Shown here piece after piece: positions 1-7,883 of a DNA stretch of 64,000 nt. A program made the position numbers and the translations under genes. Under the pieces are notes generated by a model. The model did not search any database and was not told the DNA's origin. It saw nothing but the letters and a program-made list of their open reading frames with translations. Source of the stretch: Microvirga antarctica (GTDB lineage: Bacteria > Pseudomonadota > Alphaproteobacteria > Rhizobiales > Beijerinckiaceae); assembly GCF_017921815.1 (NCBI RefSeq), contig NZ_JAGEMM010000002.1, positions 62,001 through 126,000 of the forward strand, in the 5' to 3' direction. The first letter of the stretch is position 1; each line of letters begins with the position of its first letter.

Positions 1-1
1 T

Positions 2-514
2 CTTGAGACGGCGGCCGGCGTCCGGCGGGTGCGGGTCGATCTCGACGAAAGCCCGCTCGATTGGCTCCGCCGCCGGAAAGGGCCCGATGGGCAGCGCCTG
101 ATCGGCGAGGCCGCCTTTGAAGCCGGCGAGCGGCTGCGGCGGGATCTGATGATGGCGGGCCTGCTGCCGGGGGTGACTGCCCGGTGGGATGGCATGCCGG
201 CTGGCAAGGGCGGCGCCTCCCCGTCCGAGGCGACCGACCGGATGGTGGCGGCCCGCCAACGGGTGCGCCATGCCTTCGAGGCCATCGGGTCGGAATTCGG
301 CGACCTGCTGTTCGACCTGTGCGGATTTCTGAAGGGCCTCGAACTCATCGAGCGGGAACGCGGCTGGCCGCAGCGCTCCGGCAAGGTTGTCGTCCGCCTC
401 GCCCTGACCCGGCTGGCGGACCATTACGGCATCGAGAATGCGGCCCGAGGGCCCGCAGCTTCCCGGGGAATCCGGGCCTGGCAGGCGGTCGTGAGCGAAG
501 GCGGGTTGCGATAA
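2..514 (+). CDS. DUF6456-type protein, C-terminal part (5' truncated by window)
   Basis: The reading frame is open to the left edge, so the gene starts upstream of the window; an in-frame GTG at 29 is probably internal. The visible ~170 residues have the pattern I associate with DUF6456: a start region with ESPLDWLRRR, an AGERLRRD stretch, a VTARWD segment and a helical C-terminus ending in a conserved HYG-type motif. Proteins of this family are usually longer, with an N-terminal helix-turn-helix-like part that would lie outside. Function is unknown. It ends 5 bases before the convergent sufE gene. The family call is from recall of the pattern, not from a search. Confidence 0.75.
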   Translation, partial: LETAAGVRRVRVDLDESPLDWLRRRKGPDGQRLIGEAAFEAGERLRRDLMMAGLLPGVTARWDGMPAGKGGASPSEATDRMVAARQRVRHAFEAIGSEFGDLLFDLCGFLKGLELIERERGWPQRSGKVVVRLALTRLADHYGIENAARGPAASRGIRAWQAVVSEGGLR

Positions 515-518
515 ACGC

Positions 519-950
519 CTAGGATGCCGCCAGCGCCGCCTGGGCATCCCGGCGGATGCGTTCGACCATGGATCTGACGCCGTTGGAGCGCTGCGGCGTC
601 AGGTGTTCCTCAAGGTCGAGGGTGCGAAACAGCGCCTGCGCGTCCGTCGCCATCGCGTCGGCCGGGGTCTTGCCGTTGTAAAGCGCGATCAGCAGGGCCA
701 CGAGGCCGCGCACGATATGGGCGTCGCTGTCGCCGGCGAGGTGCATCCGCGGCGCGCCGCCTTCGCCCGCCTCGAGCCGCGAGGTCAACCAGACCTGGCT
801 TGCGCAGCCCCGCACCTTGTTGTCGTCGGTGTAGGCTCCCTCGGGCAAGGCCTCCATCAGACGGCCGAGTTCGATGAGATAGCGATAGCGCTCATCCCAA
901 TCATCCAGGAGTTCGAAGTTCGAGACGATCTCGTCAATCGGCGGCAGCAT
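519..950 (-). CDS. sufE: SufE family Fe-S cluster assembly protein
   Basis: Cysteine desulfuration accessory protein. SufE accepts persulfide sulfur from the desulfurase SufS on a conserved cysteine and passes it to the SufBCD scaffold in the cytoplasm. The catalytic cysteine is Cys49 in the KVRGCASQVWL loop, and the N-terminal DEIVSNFELLDDWDERYRYLIELG segment is typical of the family. The ATG at 950 gives 143 residues, the normal size; an upstream in-frame ATG at 989 would add 13 atypical residues and is not preferred. It is convergent with the DUF6456 gene. It is not near suf genes here, which is common in alphaproteobacteria where sufE often stands alone beside a DUF5330 gene, as it does here. 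Confidence 0.93.
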   Translation of the reverse strand: MLPPIDEIVSNFELLDDWDERYRYLIELGRLMEALPEGAYTDDNKVRGCASQVWLTSRLEAGEGGAPRMHLAGDSDAHIVRGLVALLIALYNGKTPADAMATDAQALFRTLDLEEHLTPQRSNGVRSMVERIRRDAQAALAAS

Positions 951-1030
951 GGCATTCCCGTTCGGGCGGTTCGCGGGGTCGGCGGGCAATCTCCCATATA
1001 GGGACCGCCGTCCGTTTTGGCGATGGTCGC

Positions 1031-1366
1031 TCAGGCGCCGGGCTTTTTCGCCGCGCCGATCCAGGCCGGTCGGTGGTCCTCCGGCTGGAGGGTGTCGGCC
1101 TGCGGGACGCGGAGCGTCTCTGCAGCACGCGCCGGCCTTGACGGGATAATCTTGTCGATCACTGCCTGCTTGGCGCTCTCAGGCAATGCATTCCAGACCG
1201 ATTCGAGTCTCTGGGCGGACGAATCGGAGAGCGGCGTACCACTGTCCCGGTGGAGCGCGGAGCCGAACAGGCCGTCGAGAGACAGGCCCGAATCCTGGCC
1301 CTGCCGCACCGGCGAGAAATAGAAGATCGCGCCGATCACGAGGATGACGCGCAGCAGTGAAAACAT
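1031..1366 (-). CDS. DUF5330-like small membrane-anchored protein
   Basis: A 111-residue protein with one N-terminal hydrophobic segment (about residues 4-18, SLLRVILVIGAIFYF) and a polar, presumably periplasmic remainder. Its position directly beside sufE on the same strand matches the DUF5330 genes of Hyphomicrobiales, but the sequence match is only a general resemblance. No catalytic motif is visible. The start ATG at 1366 is preceded on the minus strand by a purine-rich GGGAGGAGCC, a good ribosome site. Function unknown. Confidence 0.65.
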   Translation of the reverse strand: MFSLLRVILVIGAIFYFSPVRQGQDSGLSLDGLFGSALHRDSGTPLSDSSAQRLESVWNALPESAKQAVIDKIIPSRPARAAETLRVPQADTLQPEDHRPAWIGAAKKPGA

Positions 1367-1619
1367 GGCGGCTCCTCCCTTGGGGCAAACGGTTCGTCGG
1401 GGGCTCCATCATACAGTCGGGCCCGCCTGTCGCGTAGGCGGGCCCGGAGCCATCTGCAAACAGCCTTAACGAAAGGTTGCCGAACCCGATGACGAGACAA
1501 CCCGTTCGCAAGCACCTGAATTCGCGATGAAAACCCTGCAGGCGCGGTGGCGAGGGGCCGCGCGTGCAAGCAAACGGGCCAGCCGCCAGGTCCCGGCCGC
1601 GCCCCATGGTTTGCAATGT

Positions 1620-1634
1620 TTAGGGTTCGCTTAA
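1620..1634 (+). promoter_or_regulatory. CtrA-like box (TTAG-N7-TTAA) upstream of histidine kinase
   Basis: TTAG at 1620-1623 and TTAA at 1631-1634 are separated by 7 bases, one mismatch from the alphaproteobacterial CtrA consensus TTAA-N7-TTAA. It lies 45 bases before the GTG start of a PleC/DivL-like kinase, a plausible CtrA target. One mismatch in eight fixed bases can occur by chance. Confidence 0.3.
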
Positions 1635-1678
1635 GCGGCCTCTGCCACGTTCGGCGCCGGGCAGGGAGGCGCTTTCGC

Positions 1679-3463
1679 GTGCGGACTATTCCACACTGGT
1701 ACTGGATCGACGAGTGGCTGGACGGGTTCGTGCAACCGGCCGGTCGCGAGCGGCTGCCTGCGCGGATCAGGCATGAACGCTTCATCCTGCGCGGCGTCGT
1801 GGCAGCGCTCATCGCCCTCGTCACGCTCCCTCTTGCGCTCGCGGCCGAAGCCCCTGCCAGCGTGCTGTCCGTCTGGGGCGGCCTCGTTCTGGTTTCCCTG
1901 CTGTGTGTGGTCGTCGCTTCGCGTCGGAGCCGGATCGGGGCCGCGCAGGCGCTGATGGCGGTGGCGCTGACGGCGTTCGTTGTGCTCGTCTGTCGGTCCG
2001 CCGAGGTCTCGCCGGAGATGCTGTGCCTTGCGCTCCTGGTCGTCCCGCTGGAGGCCTCGTCGTCCGGATCGCGTCGCGGGTTTGCGGCTGCGTTTTTGTG
2101 CGCGTTGATGGGAGCCGTCATCGGCGCTTCCGACGCGCTGCCCCCGCTCGTCGGCGCGCTTGCGGCTCCGTGGGCCTGCGCGCTCCTGGTGGGAAGCATC
2201 CTGGTGACGGCGCACGGCCTCTCGCGTGCGATTGCGGAGGATCGCCTCGACACGATGATGTCGACACTCGCGCCGCCACGACGTCAGCGCGAAGACGAGA
2301 CCCTGCTCGCGCTCGACGACCTCGTCACCTGGCATGATCGCAACGGCGCGATTCTGCGCTCGAACGGGGCCTCGGCGTCCCTCCTTGGCGTTCCCTCATC
2401 GGCCATTCACGGCAGCGGCCTGTTCACGCGGATCCTGGTCGGCGACAGGCCGGCTTTTCTGAAGGCCGTCAGCGATGCGGCGCGCGGGGCGACGACGGCC
2501 ACCGCGCAGTTTCGCGTCAAGACGGGCGAGCCATCCGGCGGCGTCGTCTGGGTTGAAATGCGCGTGCATGGCGTGCGCCTCAGCGACGATCTCGCCTGCG
2601 CGGCGGTGGCGGTCACGCGCGATATTTCGGCGCTCCGCTCCTATGCCGAGGAGCGCGATGTCCTGCGCCGCGAGGCAGTGAACGCGAACGATGTGCGGGC
2701 GCAGCTGCTCGCCACGGTCAGCCATGAATTGCGCACGCCGTTGAACGCCATCATCGGCTATTCGGAAATCCTCAGGGGTAAGGGAAATCTCGTGCTGCTC
2801 GAACGGCGCGAGAGCTATGCCCAGATCATCCATCAATCCGGCGAGCACATGCTGGGCGTGGTCAACACGCTGCTCGATCTCTCGGCCATCGAGGCCGGAC
2901 AATACGCGCTCGATTTCGAGCCGGTGGCGATGGCCGAACTCGTGCGCGAATGCTGCCTTGTCGTCGCCTTGCGCGCCGAGGAAGCGGGCATCGCGCTGAC
3001 CGTCGACCTGCCGGAGGATCTGCCGAAAATCGTGGCGGACCGCCGCGCCTGCCGGCAGATGCTGCTCAATCTCCTGTCCAACGCCATCAAGTTTACGCCG
3101 CGGGGCGGTGAAGTGCGCGTCGAGGCGAGGCGCGACCGCATGTGGCTTTCCCTGTCGGTTCACGATACCGGGATCGGCGTTGCCGAAGAGGACCTCGCGC
3201 GGCTCGGCGTGCCGTTCTATCGCGGCGCCGGCCGGTCGCGGGCCGACGAGAAGGGCAGCGGGCTTGGCCTCTCCGTCGTGCGGGGACTGGTCGCGCTCCA
3301 TCGTGGACAATTCAGCATCGCCCATGCGACCGGCAACGGAACCATCGTGCGGATCAGCCTGCCGGTCGCGGCGGCGACGGCGGACGATGTCACTGACGAC
3401 ATGGCAATGGCACCGCTCGCCTTGCCGCATTCTTCCCATATGATGATGCTGAAGACGGGATGA
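1679..3463 (+). CDS. PAS-domain sensor histidine kinase (PleC/DivL-like)
   Basis: Membrane-bound sensor kinase of 594 residues. Several hydrophobic segments fill about residues 35-185, followed by a PAS domain (about 205-310), a HisKA dimerisation domain with the phosphoacceptor His349 in VSHELRTPLN, and an HATPase domain with N box (about 460-470), DTGIG (about 497) and GSGLGL (about 525). The GTG at 1679 is chosen because GGGAGG at 1664-1669 sits 9 bases upstream and it gives a clean N-terminus; a longer frame begins at 1547. The kinase half resembles cell-cycle kinases of the PleC/DivJ/PdhS group. It overlaps the next gene by ATGA and so probably heads a three-gene operon. No cognate regulator is adjacent. 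Confidence 0.9.
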   Translation: MRTIPHWYWIDEWLDGFVQPAGRERLPARIRHERFILRGVVAALIALVTLPLALAAEAPASVLSVWGGLVLVSLLCVVVASRRSRIGAAQALMAVALTAFVVLVCRSAEVSPEMLCLALLVVPLEASSSGSRRGFAAAFLCALMGAVIGASDALPPLVGALAAPWACALLVGSILVTAHGLSRAIAEDRLDTMMSTLAPPRRQREDETLLALDDLVTWHDRNGAILRSNGASASLLGVPSSAIHGSGLFTRILVGDRPAFLKAVSDAARGATTATAQFRVKTGEPSGGVVWVEMRVHGVRLSDDLACAAVAVTRDISALRSYAEERDVLRREAVNANDVRAQLLATVSHELRTPLNAIIGYSEILRGKGNLVLLERRESYAQIIHQSGEHMLGVVNTLLDLSAIEAGQYALDFEPVAMAELVRECCLVVALRAEEAGIALTVDLPEDLPKIVADRRACRQMLLNLLSNAIKFTPRGGEVRVEARRDRMWLSLSVHDTGIGVAEEDLARLGVPFYRGAGRSRADEKGSGLGLSVVRGLVALHRGQFSIAHATGNGTIVRISLPVAAATADDVTDDMAMAPLALPHSSHMMMLKTG

Positions 3464-4281
3464 CAGTTTTGCGTGAAGCCCTTGCCGCCCGCCCTGATCG
3501 CGATGCCGTTGTGTCCTCTCCGGCGCGACGACCCGCACCGGCGCGCAGGCCCGCGCCGTCGCGGCGGGCGCCTGCCAGGAAGGCCAAGGTCGGCGTGGCC
3601 TCGCGCGTGCTCACCAGTCTCGCGCGAAACCCCTTCCGGGTGCTCGTCACGCTCGTTCTGTCAGGCTGCGCGGGCATGATTGCCTGGAACGCACTCGTGC
3701 TGCAGCAGGCCCGCCATCCGTCGCCGCTTTTCACGCACCCGGGAGTCGCGCCCCAGGCCTCGCTGCCTGCACCGCCTGCGCGGGCGGTTGCGCCTGCGTC
3801 CATCGCCCCTCCTGCAGCGCCGGCAGCAGTGCCGTCGCTGATTGATCCCACGCCAACGGCTGCCAGCTCACCGCCGGTGCCGCCGGCGCGCACGCCGATT
3901 GGCGATCTCATCCGCAACAACGGCGAGATCGCAGCGCCTCCGGCCCGTCCCGCGGCTGCCACGACGAATGCAGCAGCAGCAGCAGCAGCAAAGCCCGCCG
4001 CCGTGCGCGATCCCATCGCGGACATGATCCGGATGGGCGGAGCGGTTCCGGTGCCGCCCGCCAATGTGGGCCGCAGTGACGGGGCCGATCCCGTGCTCGG
4101 TGTGCAGCGGGCGCTGGCCAAGCTCGGCTATGCGGTCAAGCCCGATGGCGTGATGGGCGGTGAAACCCGCACCGCGCTTGAGCGCTTCGAACAGGATCAC
4201 CGCCTGCCGGTCACGGGCGCGTTCAACGCCCGCACCTTACGCGAACTCGGCACCGCCTCCGGCCTGGCGCTGACCCCATGA
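3460..4281 (+). CDS. Peptidoglycan-binding (PG_binding_1) membrane protein
   Basis: 273 residues: a basic, proline/arginine-rich cytoplasmic N-terminus, one transmembrane segment (about 65-85, VLVTLVLSGCAGMIAWNALV), a long Pro/Ala-rich linker with a run of alanines (about 167-175), and a C-terminal peptidoglycan-binding domain (about 208-268, LGVQRALAKLGY...DGVMGGETRTALERFE...LPVTG). Likely anchored in the inner membrane with the wall-binding domain in the periplasm. It overlaps the upstream kinase and the downstream DUF1491 gene by ATGA junctions, so the three are probably translationally coupled. Confidence 0.88.
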   Translation: MTVLREALAARPDRDAVVSSPARRPAPARRPAPSRRAPARKAKVGVASRVLTSLARNPFRVLVTLVLSGCAGMIAWNALVLQQARHPSPLFTHPGVAPQASLPAPPARAVAPASIAPPAAPAAVPSLIDPTPTAASSPPVPPARTPIGDLIRNNGEIAAPPARPAAATTNAAAAAAAKPAAVRDPIADMIRMGGAVPVPPANVGRSDGADPVLGVQRALAKLGYAVKPDGVMGGETRTALERFEQDHRLPVTGAFNARTLRELGTASGLALTP

Positions 4282-4622
4282 GCAACCGCCTGCGGTCCGA
4301 TTTCTGGGTGTCGGCCTATATTCGCCGGTGCGATGTGGAGGGCGTCGAGGCCGTGCTGCGCAAGCGCGGCGCGGCAGAAGCCGGCGCTATCTTCGTCAAG
4401 GTCGATCGGCTGGACGGGACCGCAAGCCTGTTCGGCCCGGCCCCGCAGGTCTTTCTCGACGACAGCGGCGAGCGGTTGTTCTCAGCCATTCTCGTCGATG
4501 CGACGCCCCTCGACGTGGAGGAGCGCATGACGAAGGAAATGAAGTTCGACAGCGATCTCTGGCTCGTCGAAGTCGACGACCGGATCGGCCGCCATTTCCT
4601 CGATCTCAGCGCCGACGGCTAG
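4278..4622 (+). CDS. DUF1491 family protein
   Basis: 114 residues matching the DUF1491 pattern: an SDFWVSAYIRRC start, a GAAEAGAIFVKVDRLDG segment and a DLWLVEVDDR C-terminus. Cytoplasmic, function unknown. Third gene of the kinase / peptidoglycan-binding / DUF1491 set and overlaps its neighbour by four bases. This gene order recurs in Hyphomicrobiales, which suggests a conserved though uncharacterised link. Confidence 0.88.
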   Translation: MSNRLRSDFWVSAYIRRCDVEGVEAVLRKRGAAEAGAIFVKVDRLDGTASLFGPAPQVFLDDSGERLFSAILVDATPLDVEERMTKEMKFDSDLWLVEVDDRIGRHFLDLSADG

Positions 4623-4627
4623 CGGCT

Positions 4628-5641
4628 TCAGTCTCGGGCCGAGAGCGCCTGGACGTTCAGGATCGCCTCGACGAGCGCGAGCGCCACGGCGCTGTCGGTT
4701 TCGCGCGCAACCCTGATCAGGCGTTTGATCGCCGACAGGGGATGAGCAAGCGCCGGATGCAGGTCGATGGCGATCCCGGCCATCTCACGCGGGGACAGGC
4801 CCAGCGCCTTCAGGGCGAGGGGAAGCAGGTCGTGCCGATCCGTGCGCAGCACATGCCACTGTGTCCCGTCCGGAAACCCGAAGGCCGTGGTCAGGAAAGC
4901 TTCGAGCGCCGGCCCATCACCCTTGCGCGCGGCGTTGGTCAACGTATCCCGATCGTCGTCGGAGAGGCTGAAGGAGACCACGGCGCGCCGGTGCGCGATG
5001 GTGTCGTGGAGACGCAGGCGGATGTCGTCGCGCCGCTCCGGCGAAGCGGCGAGATAGAGTGCCGCCTCATCATGCTCGCACAGGTCCTCCCGCGACAGCA
5101 GGATATGCGCGAGCGCGGGGCGATGGCGGGCGCGGTCGAGGAGGAGCGCAAAGCCCTCCTCGCAGGAAACGAACGACTTGTTGGCCGCCAGCGCATCGTC
5201 GACGACCGCTTCTTCCAGTACGAGGAGCCGCGCCACCGTGAGAGCGTCGATGCCCGCGCGCGCGGCCAGCGCCATGCGGCCCTCCGAACTGCCGAACAGC
5301 GCCGGCGCATTCTCGGCGCCTGCGTGGCGGGAATGCCCGATCACCACATCGCGGGTCTGAGGGGAATGCCGGAGCAGATAGGCAAGCACGCTGTCGGGCG
5401 TGTCGGGGCACGGGGTGAGGATGCGCGCGATCGTGACGAGGGTCGGGGTATCGAGCAAGGGCAGAAAGCCGAGCGCCAGGGCCTCGAAAGTCTCCACCGC
5501 CTCGCGGTCGCGGGCCGGCGCCGCGACGAACATCTGCGCATTCACCATCAGCAGCGTCGCGCGGGGATTGCCACTTTTTTCCACCGCGGCCGCGCCTTCG
5601 GAGGGGCCCGGCCAAAAATCCTGCAATCCCGCCGACGCCAT
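4628..5641 (-). CDS. DUF2336 domain protein
   Basis: 337-residue, leucine/alanine-rich helical protein with the repeated LxxHxxxxARxALA-type pattern of DUF2336, built from HEAT-like helical pairs (for example about residues 67-200). No signal peptide, membrane segment or catalytic motif. Known DUF2336 proteins are alphaproteobacterial and mostly uncharacterised. The gene is convergent with the DUF1491 gene, five bases apart. The ATG at 5641 is the first in a frame with a plausible N-terminus. Confidence 0.82.
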   Translation of the reverse strand: MASAGLQDFWPGPSEGAAAVEKSGNPRATLLMVNAQMFVAAPARDREAVETFEALALGFLPLLDTPTLVTIARILTPCPDTPDSVLAYLLRHSPQTRDVVIGHSRHAGAENAPALFGSSEGRMALAARAGIDALTVARLLVLEEAVVDDALAANKSFVSCEEGFALLLDRARHRPALAHILLSREDLCEHDEAALYLAASPERRDDIRLRLHDTIAHRRAVVSFSLSDDDRDTLTNAARKGDGPALEAFLTTAFGFPDGTQWHVLRTDRHDLLPLALKALGLSPREMAGIAIDLHPALAHPLSAIKRLIRVARETDSAVALALVEAILNVQALSARD

Positions 5642-5891
5642 CTCGCACCCTCACAAACGCAACGCTTGCAGGAGCTTAAGGCGGTTCCCTTAGCGCACCT
5701 TTAAGAGCCTTCGCGAATCAGCTCGAAATAGCCATTTTGACGGAAAGCGGGTGAGCGTATGGTCTGCCTGGTCTGTGGGTTTTCGCACATCATTCACGAT
5801 CGCGGCTGCAATAGAAACGGTCTGTTAACCATGGACGCTCTTTGGTGATACAGGCGCAACAGGAGTTAACGGGGCGGCGGAGGGACTGAAC

Positions 5892-6110
5892 ATGCGTACC
5901 ATTCGGATCAAGGCCGGGGCCCAACGCGCGGCGGGAACGATGATCGCTTTCCCCGATGCGAGCCAGCGCCCGCTGCGGTCGCCACCGGCCCCAGATGAAC
6001 CTCGCGGCATCCTGCTCCTGTTCACGGGCGTGCGGTACGAGCGGATGGGTCGCGGCGATGCGCCGACACCACCCGTGGCCTCCAACGGATCGCGGCGGCG
6101 CCGGTCCTGA
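5892..6110 (+). CDS. Small conserved-looking protein (72 aa), function unknown
   Basis: A 72-residue protein with a proline-rich middle and a core ILLLFTGVRYERM, which I recall from small uncharacterised Hyphomicrobiales proteins. The start is supported by GGAGGGA ending seven bases upstream of the ATG. No membrane segment or enzyme motif. The 250 bp before it (5642-5891) contains only TTAAC words and a weak -35/-10 pair near 5737-5763, not strong enough to call. Translation is likely but rests on the ribosome site and recall. Confidence 0.6.
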   Translation: MRTIRIKAGAQRAAGTMIAFPDASQRPLRSPPAPDEPRGILLLFTGVRYERMGRGDAPTPPVASNGSRRRRS

Positions 6111-6119
6111 TCGGCCCGA

Positions 6120-6623
6120 TTACCCGACCCCTTCGTCGAGCCGCCTGATCATGAACGCGGCCTCGCCATAGCTCGCCAATTTCCCAGCCATTCCCGGCCA
6201 CGCGGGTGGAACGAACCCCAGTCTTGCCCAGACGGCCTGCGATCCGCTCACGGCGACGAGCGACAGATTGTCGAGGCCAGCGGCTCTGGAAAGGGCCATC
6301 ATGTGCGCGAGAACAGCAGCGGCTGCGCCCTGTCCGCGTCCGGCCGGCAGAATGGCGACGTCATGGACGTAGTAGGTCGTCGGGTGTTGTGGCAATCGCC
6401 CAAGCCGCGTGTCGAGGGCAGGCGGCTCGCCCAGAATCCACGGATGGCTCACCGCGTAGCCGATCAGCGCACTCCCGTCGACGAGAACGCGGCATCCGGC
6501 GGGAAAGAGCGCGAGACGCTCGCGCGCTACCGAGACATCCTCCGGATGATCGCCATGGAGGCGTTGGGCTATCGCATGGACATCGGCGAGATCGGCAGCA
6601 GACATGGCGCGCCAGCCGATCAT
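6120..6623 (-). CDS. GNAT family N-acetyltransferase
   Basis: 167-residue acetyltransferase with the GNAT fold pattern: beta4 YYVHDVAILPAGRGQGAAAAVL (about residues 84-105) holds the acetyl-CoA pyrophosphate loop (GRGQGA, a Q/RxxGxG/A variant), and SLVAVSGSQAVWARLGFVP (about 121-139) is the usual C-terminal motif B. The substrate cannot be predicted. Its start overlaps the end of the upstream DUF1254 gene by four bases, so the two are probably co-transcribed. Confidence 0.85.
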   Translation of the reverse strand: MIGWRAMSAADLADVHAIAQRLHGDHPEDVSVARERLALFPAGCRVLVDGSALIGYAVSHPWILGEPPALDTRLGRLPQHPTTYYVHDVAILPAGRGQGAAAAVLAHMMALSRAAGLDNLSLVAVSGSQAVWARLGFVPPAWPGMAGKLASYGEAAFMIRRLDEGVG

Positions 6624-7201
6624 TCCTCATCGTCCTCGCCGTCGACCGTGCAGGAGACGGCCTTGGCGGCAGCAACGGCGGAGGGCCTGAGGCTGGCGAC
6701 CGGGGCTGCCACCCGGACGATGACGAATCCCTTCTCCTCCGGCGCGACGATCCTCACATCGCGCGAGGGTTCGCTCTCGTCCTCCTCGGCGCGGGCCTCG
6801 TCGAGCTGGCGCGGAGTCATCACCACCAGCTCCAGCTCTCCGCGGATCGCCGCCCGGTCGGTGACGGCGAAAAAGATGCCGGCCGTCTTGGTGTGAAACG
6901 AAAACGACAGGAAGCTCTGACCCGGCAACGCCGCGATCCGCGCGGGCCCCTCGCTGAGATCGAACGCGCAGGCCGCCACCGCGAAAGCGGGATCCGGCAT
7001 GGGCAGCCAGGTGTCGCCGCCGCCCGGCGCGCTGACGACCTGCGCGGTCTCGGACGTCAACGTCGCCTGCACCCGCGCGATCGCGTCGCCCTCGGCGTAA
7101 TGCGGGCTCGCCAGCACGACGAAAATGTGGACGCCCGCCGCCAGCACGAGTCCGCAGGCGGTTGCGAAGAGCCATTGGCTGAGGGCCGTCATGGTGCGCA
7201 T
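6620..7201 (-). CDS. DUF1254-type periplasmic/membrane protein
   Basis: 193 residues: N-terminal membrane anchor or uncleaved signal (about 8-32), then a beta-rich domain. Paired with a DUF1214 gene immediately upstream (13-base overlap), the usual arrangement of the short DUF1254/DUF1214 proteins in Hyphomicrobiales, where one long DUF1254-DUF1214 protein seems split into two membrane-anchored halves. Likely periplasmic; biochemical role unknown. The C-terminus is acidic (DGEDDEE). Confidence 0.72.
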   Translation of the reverse strand: MRTMTALSQWLFATACGLVLAAGVHIFVVLASPHYAEGDAIARVQATLTSETAQVVSAPGGGDTWLPMPDPAFAVAACAFDLSEGPARIAALPGQSFLSFSFHTKTAGIFFAVTDRAAIRGELELVVMTPRQLDEARAEEDESEPSRDVRIVAPEEKGFVIVRVAAPVASLRPSAVAAAKAVSCTVDGEDDEE

Positions 7202-7782
7202 GCGAGTCGCTCGATCCGGGGGAGGTCGTCGGCTGTCAGGTTCGCGCCCGCCGCCCCGGGCATGTCGTAGAGCCGCAGCACGAGCGTGAACGGCCCAGCG
7301 GCACCCGTTTGCAGCCAGTTGCCGGCGCTGAGGGCCTTTGCCACCACGATGTCGAAACCGTCATCGGGCCGCCGGATGATTTCGGCGGAGGTGAGCCCGC
7401 TGCGTCCGAGGTCCGAGGGCTGCAAGTTGCCGGTCCGGTCATAGACGGTCATCGTCCACAGGCGGGCCTGTGGCGTGACGGAGCCGACCCGATAGGTGCA
7501 GGCCGAATCCAGATTGCGGCCGCTGTCGTCAACCTTGGCGAGAAGAGTCAGGCCCTCGCCGGTGGCAAGCGGAACATCGCCGCGCCGTGCCGCGATGGCG
7601 CGCATGTAGGGATCGGCATCCGAGGAGCCGAGCTTGGGCCAGGTCGCCCACGGCCCGAGCTTTCGGCCGCCGAAGGGCGGGTCGCCGTTCAGCACCCAAT
7701 CGGCCGATCCCAGGCCGAGCCCGAGGCCGAGCAGCAGGGCATAGACGATGAGGGCTGCCGTCTGGTGGGTCTTGACGATCAC
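7189..7782 (-). CDS. DUF1214 domain protein, membrane anchored
   Basis: 197 residues with an N-terminal hydrophobic anchor (about 8-28) and the DUF1214 features: GEGLTLLAKVDDSGRNLDSACTY, WTMTVYD, and a C-terminal NWLQTGAAGPFTLVLRLYDMP, the conserved end of the family. Probably the first gene of a three-gene unit (DUF1214, DUF1254, GNAT). DUF1214 domains are found at the end of long DUF1254 proteins in many bacteria; their role is not established. Confidence 0.85.
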   Translation of the reverse strand: MIVKTHQTAALIVYALLLGLGLGLGSADWVLNGDPPFGGRKLGPWATWPKLGSSDADPYMRAIAARRGDVPLATGEGLTLLAKVDDSGRNLDSACTYRVGSVTPQARLWTMTVYDRTGNLQPSDLGRSGLTSAEIIRRPDDGFDIVVAKALSAGNWLQTGAAGPFTLVLRLYDMPGAAGANLTADDLPRIERLACAP

Positions 7783-7883
7783 GGATCTTGTCTGTTCGCG
7801 GGCTGCGGGATGGAAACGACCGCGAGGTCGTTCGTCAAGGGCATGTGGCCCGTTTCGGACGGCTTTGCAAAGCCCCCCGGGCT

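Noticed and set aside
5737..5763. TTGACG-N15-TATGGT as promoter of the 72-aa gene
   Set aside because: Spacing of 15 and a poor -10 make it too weak to annotate.
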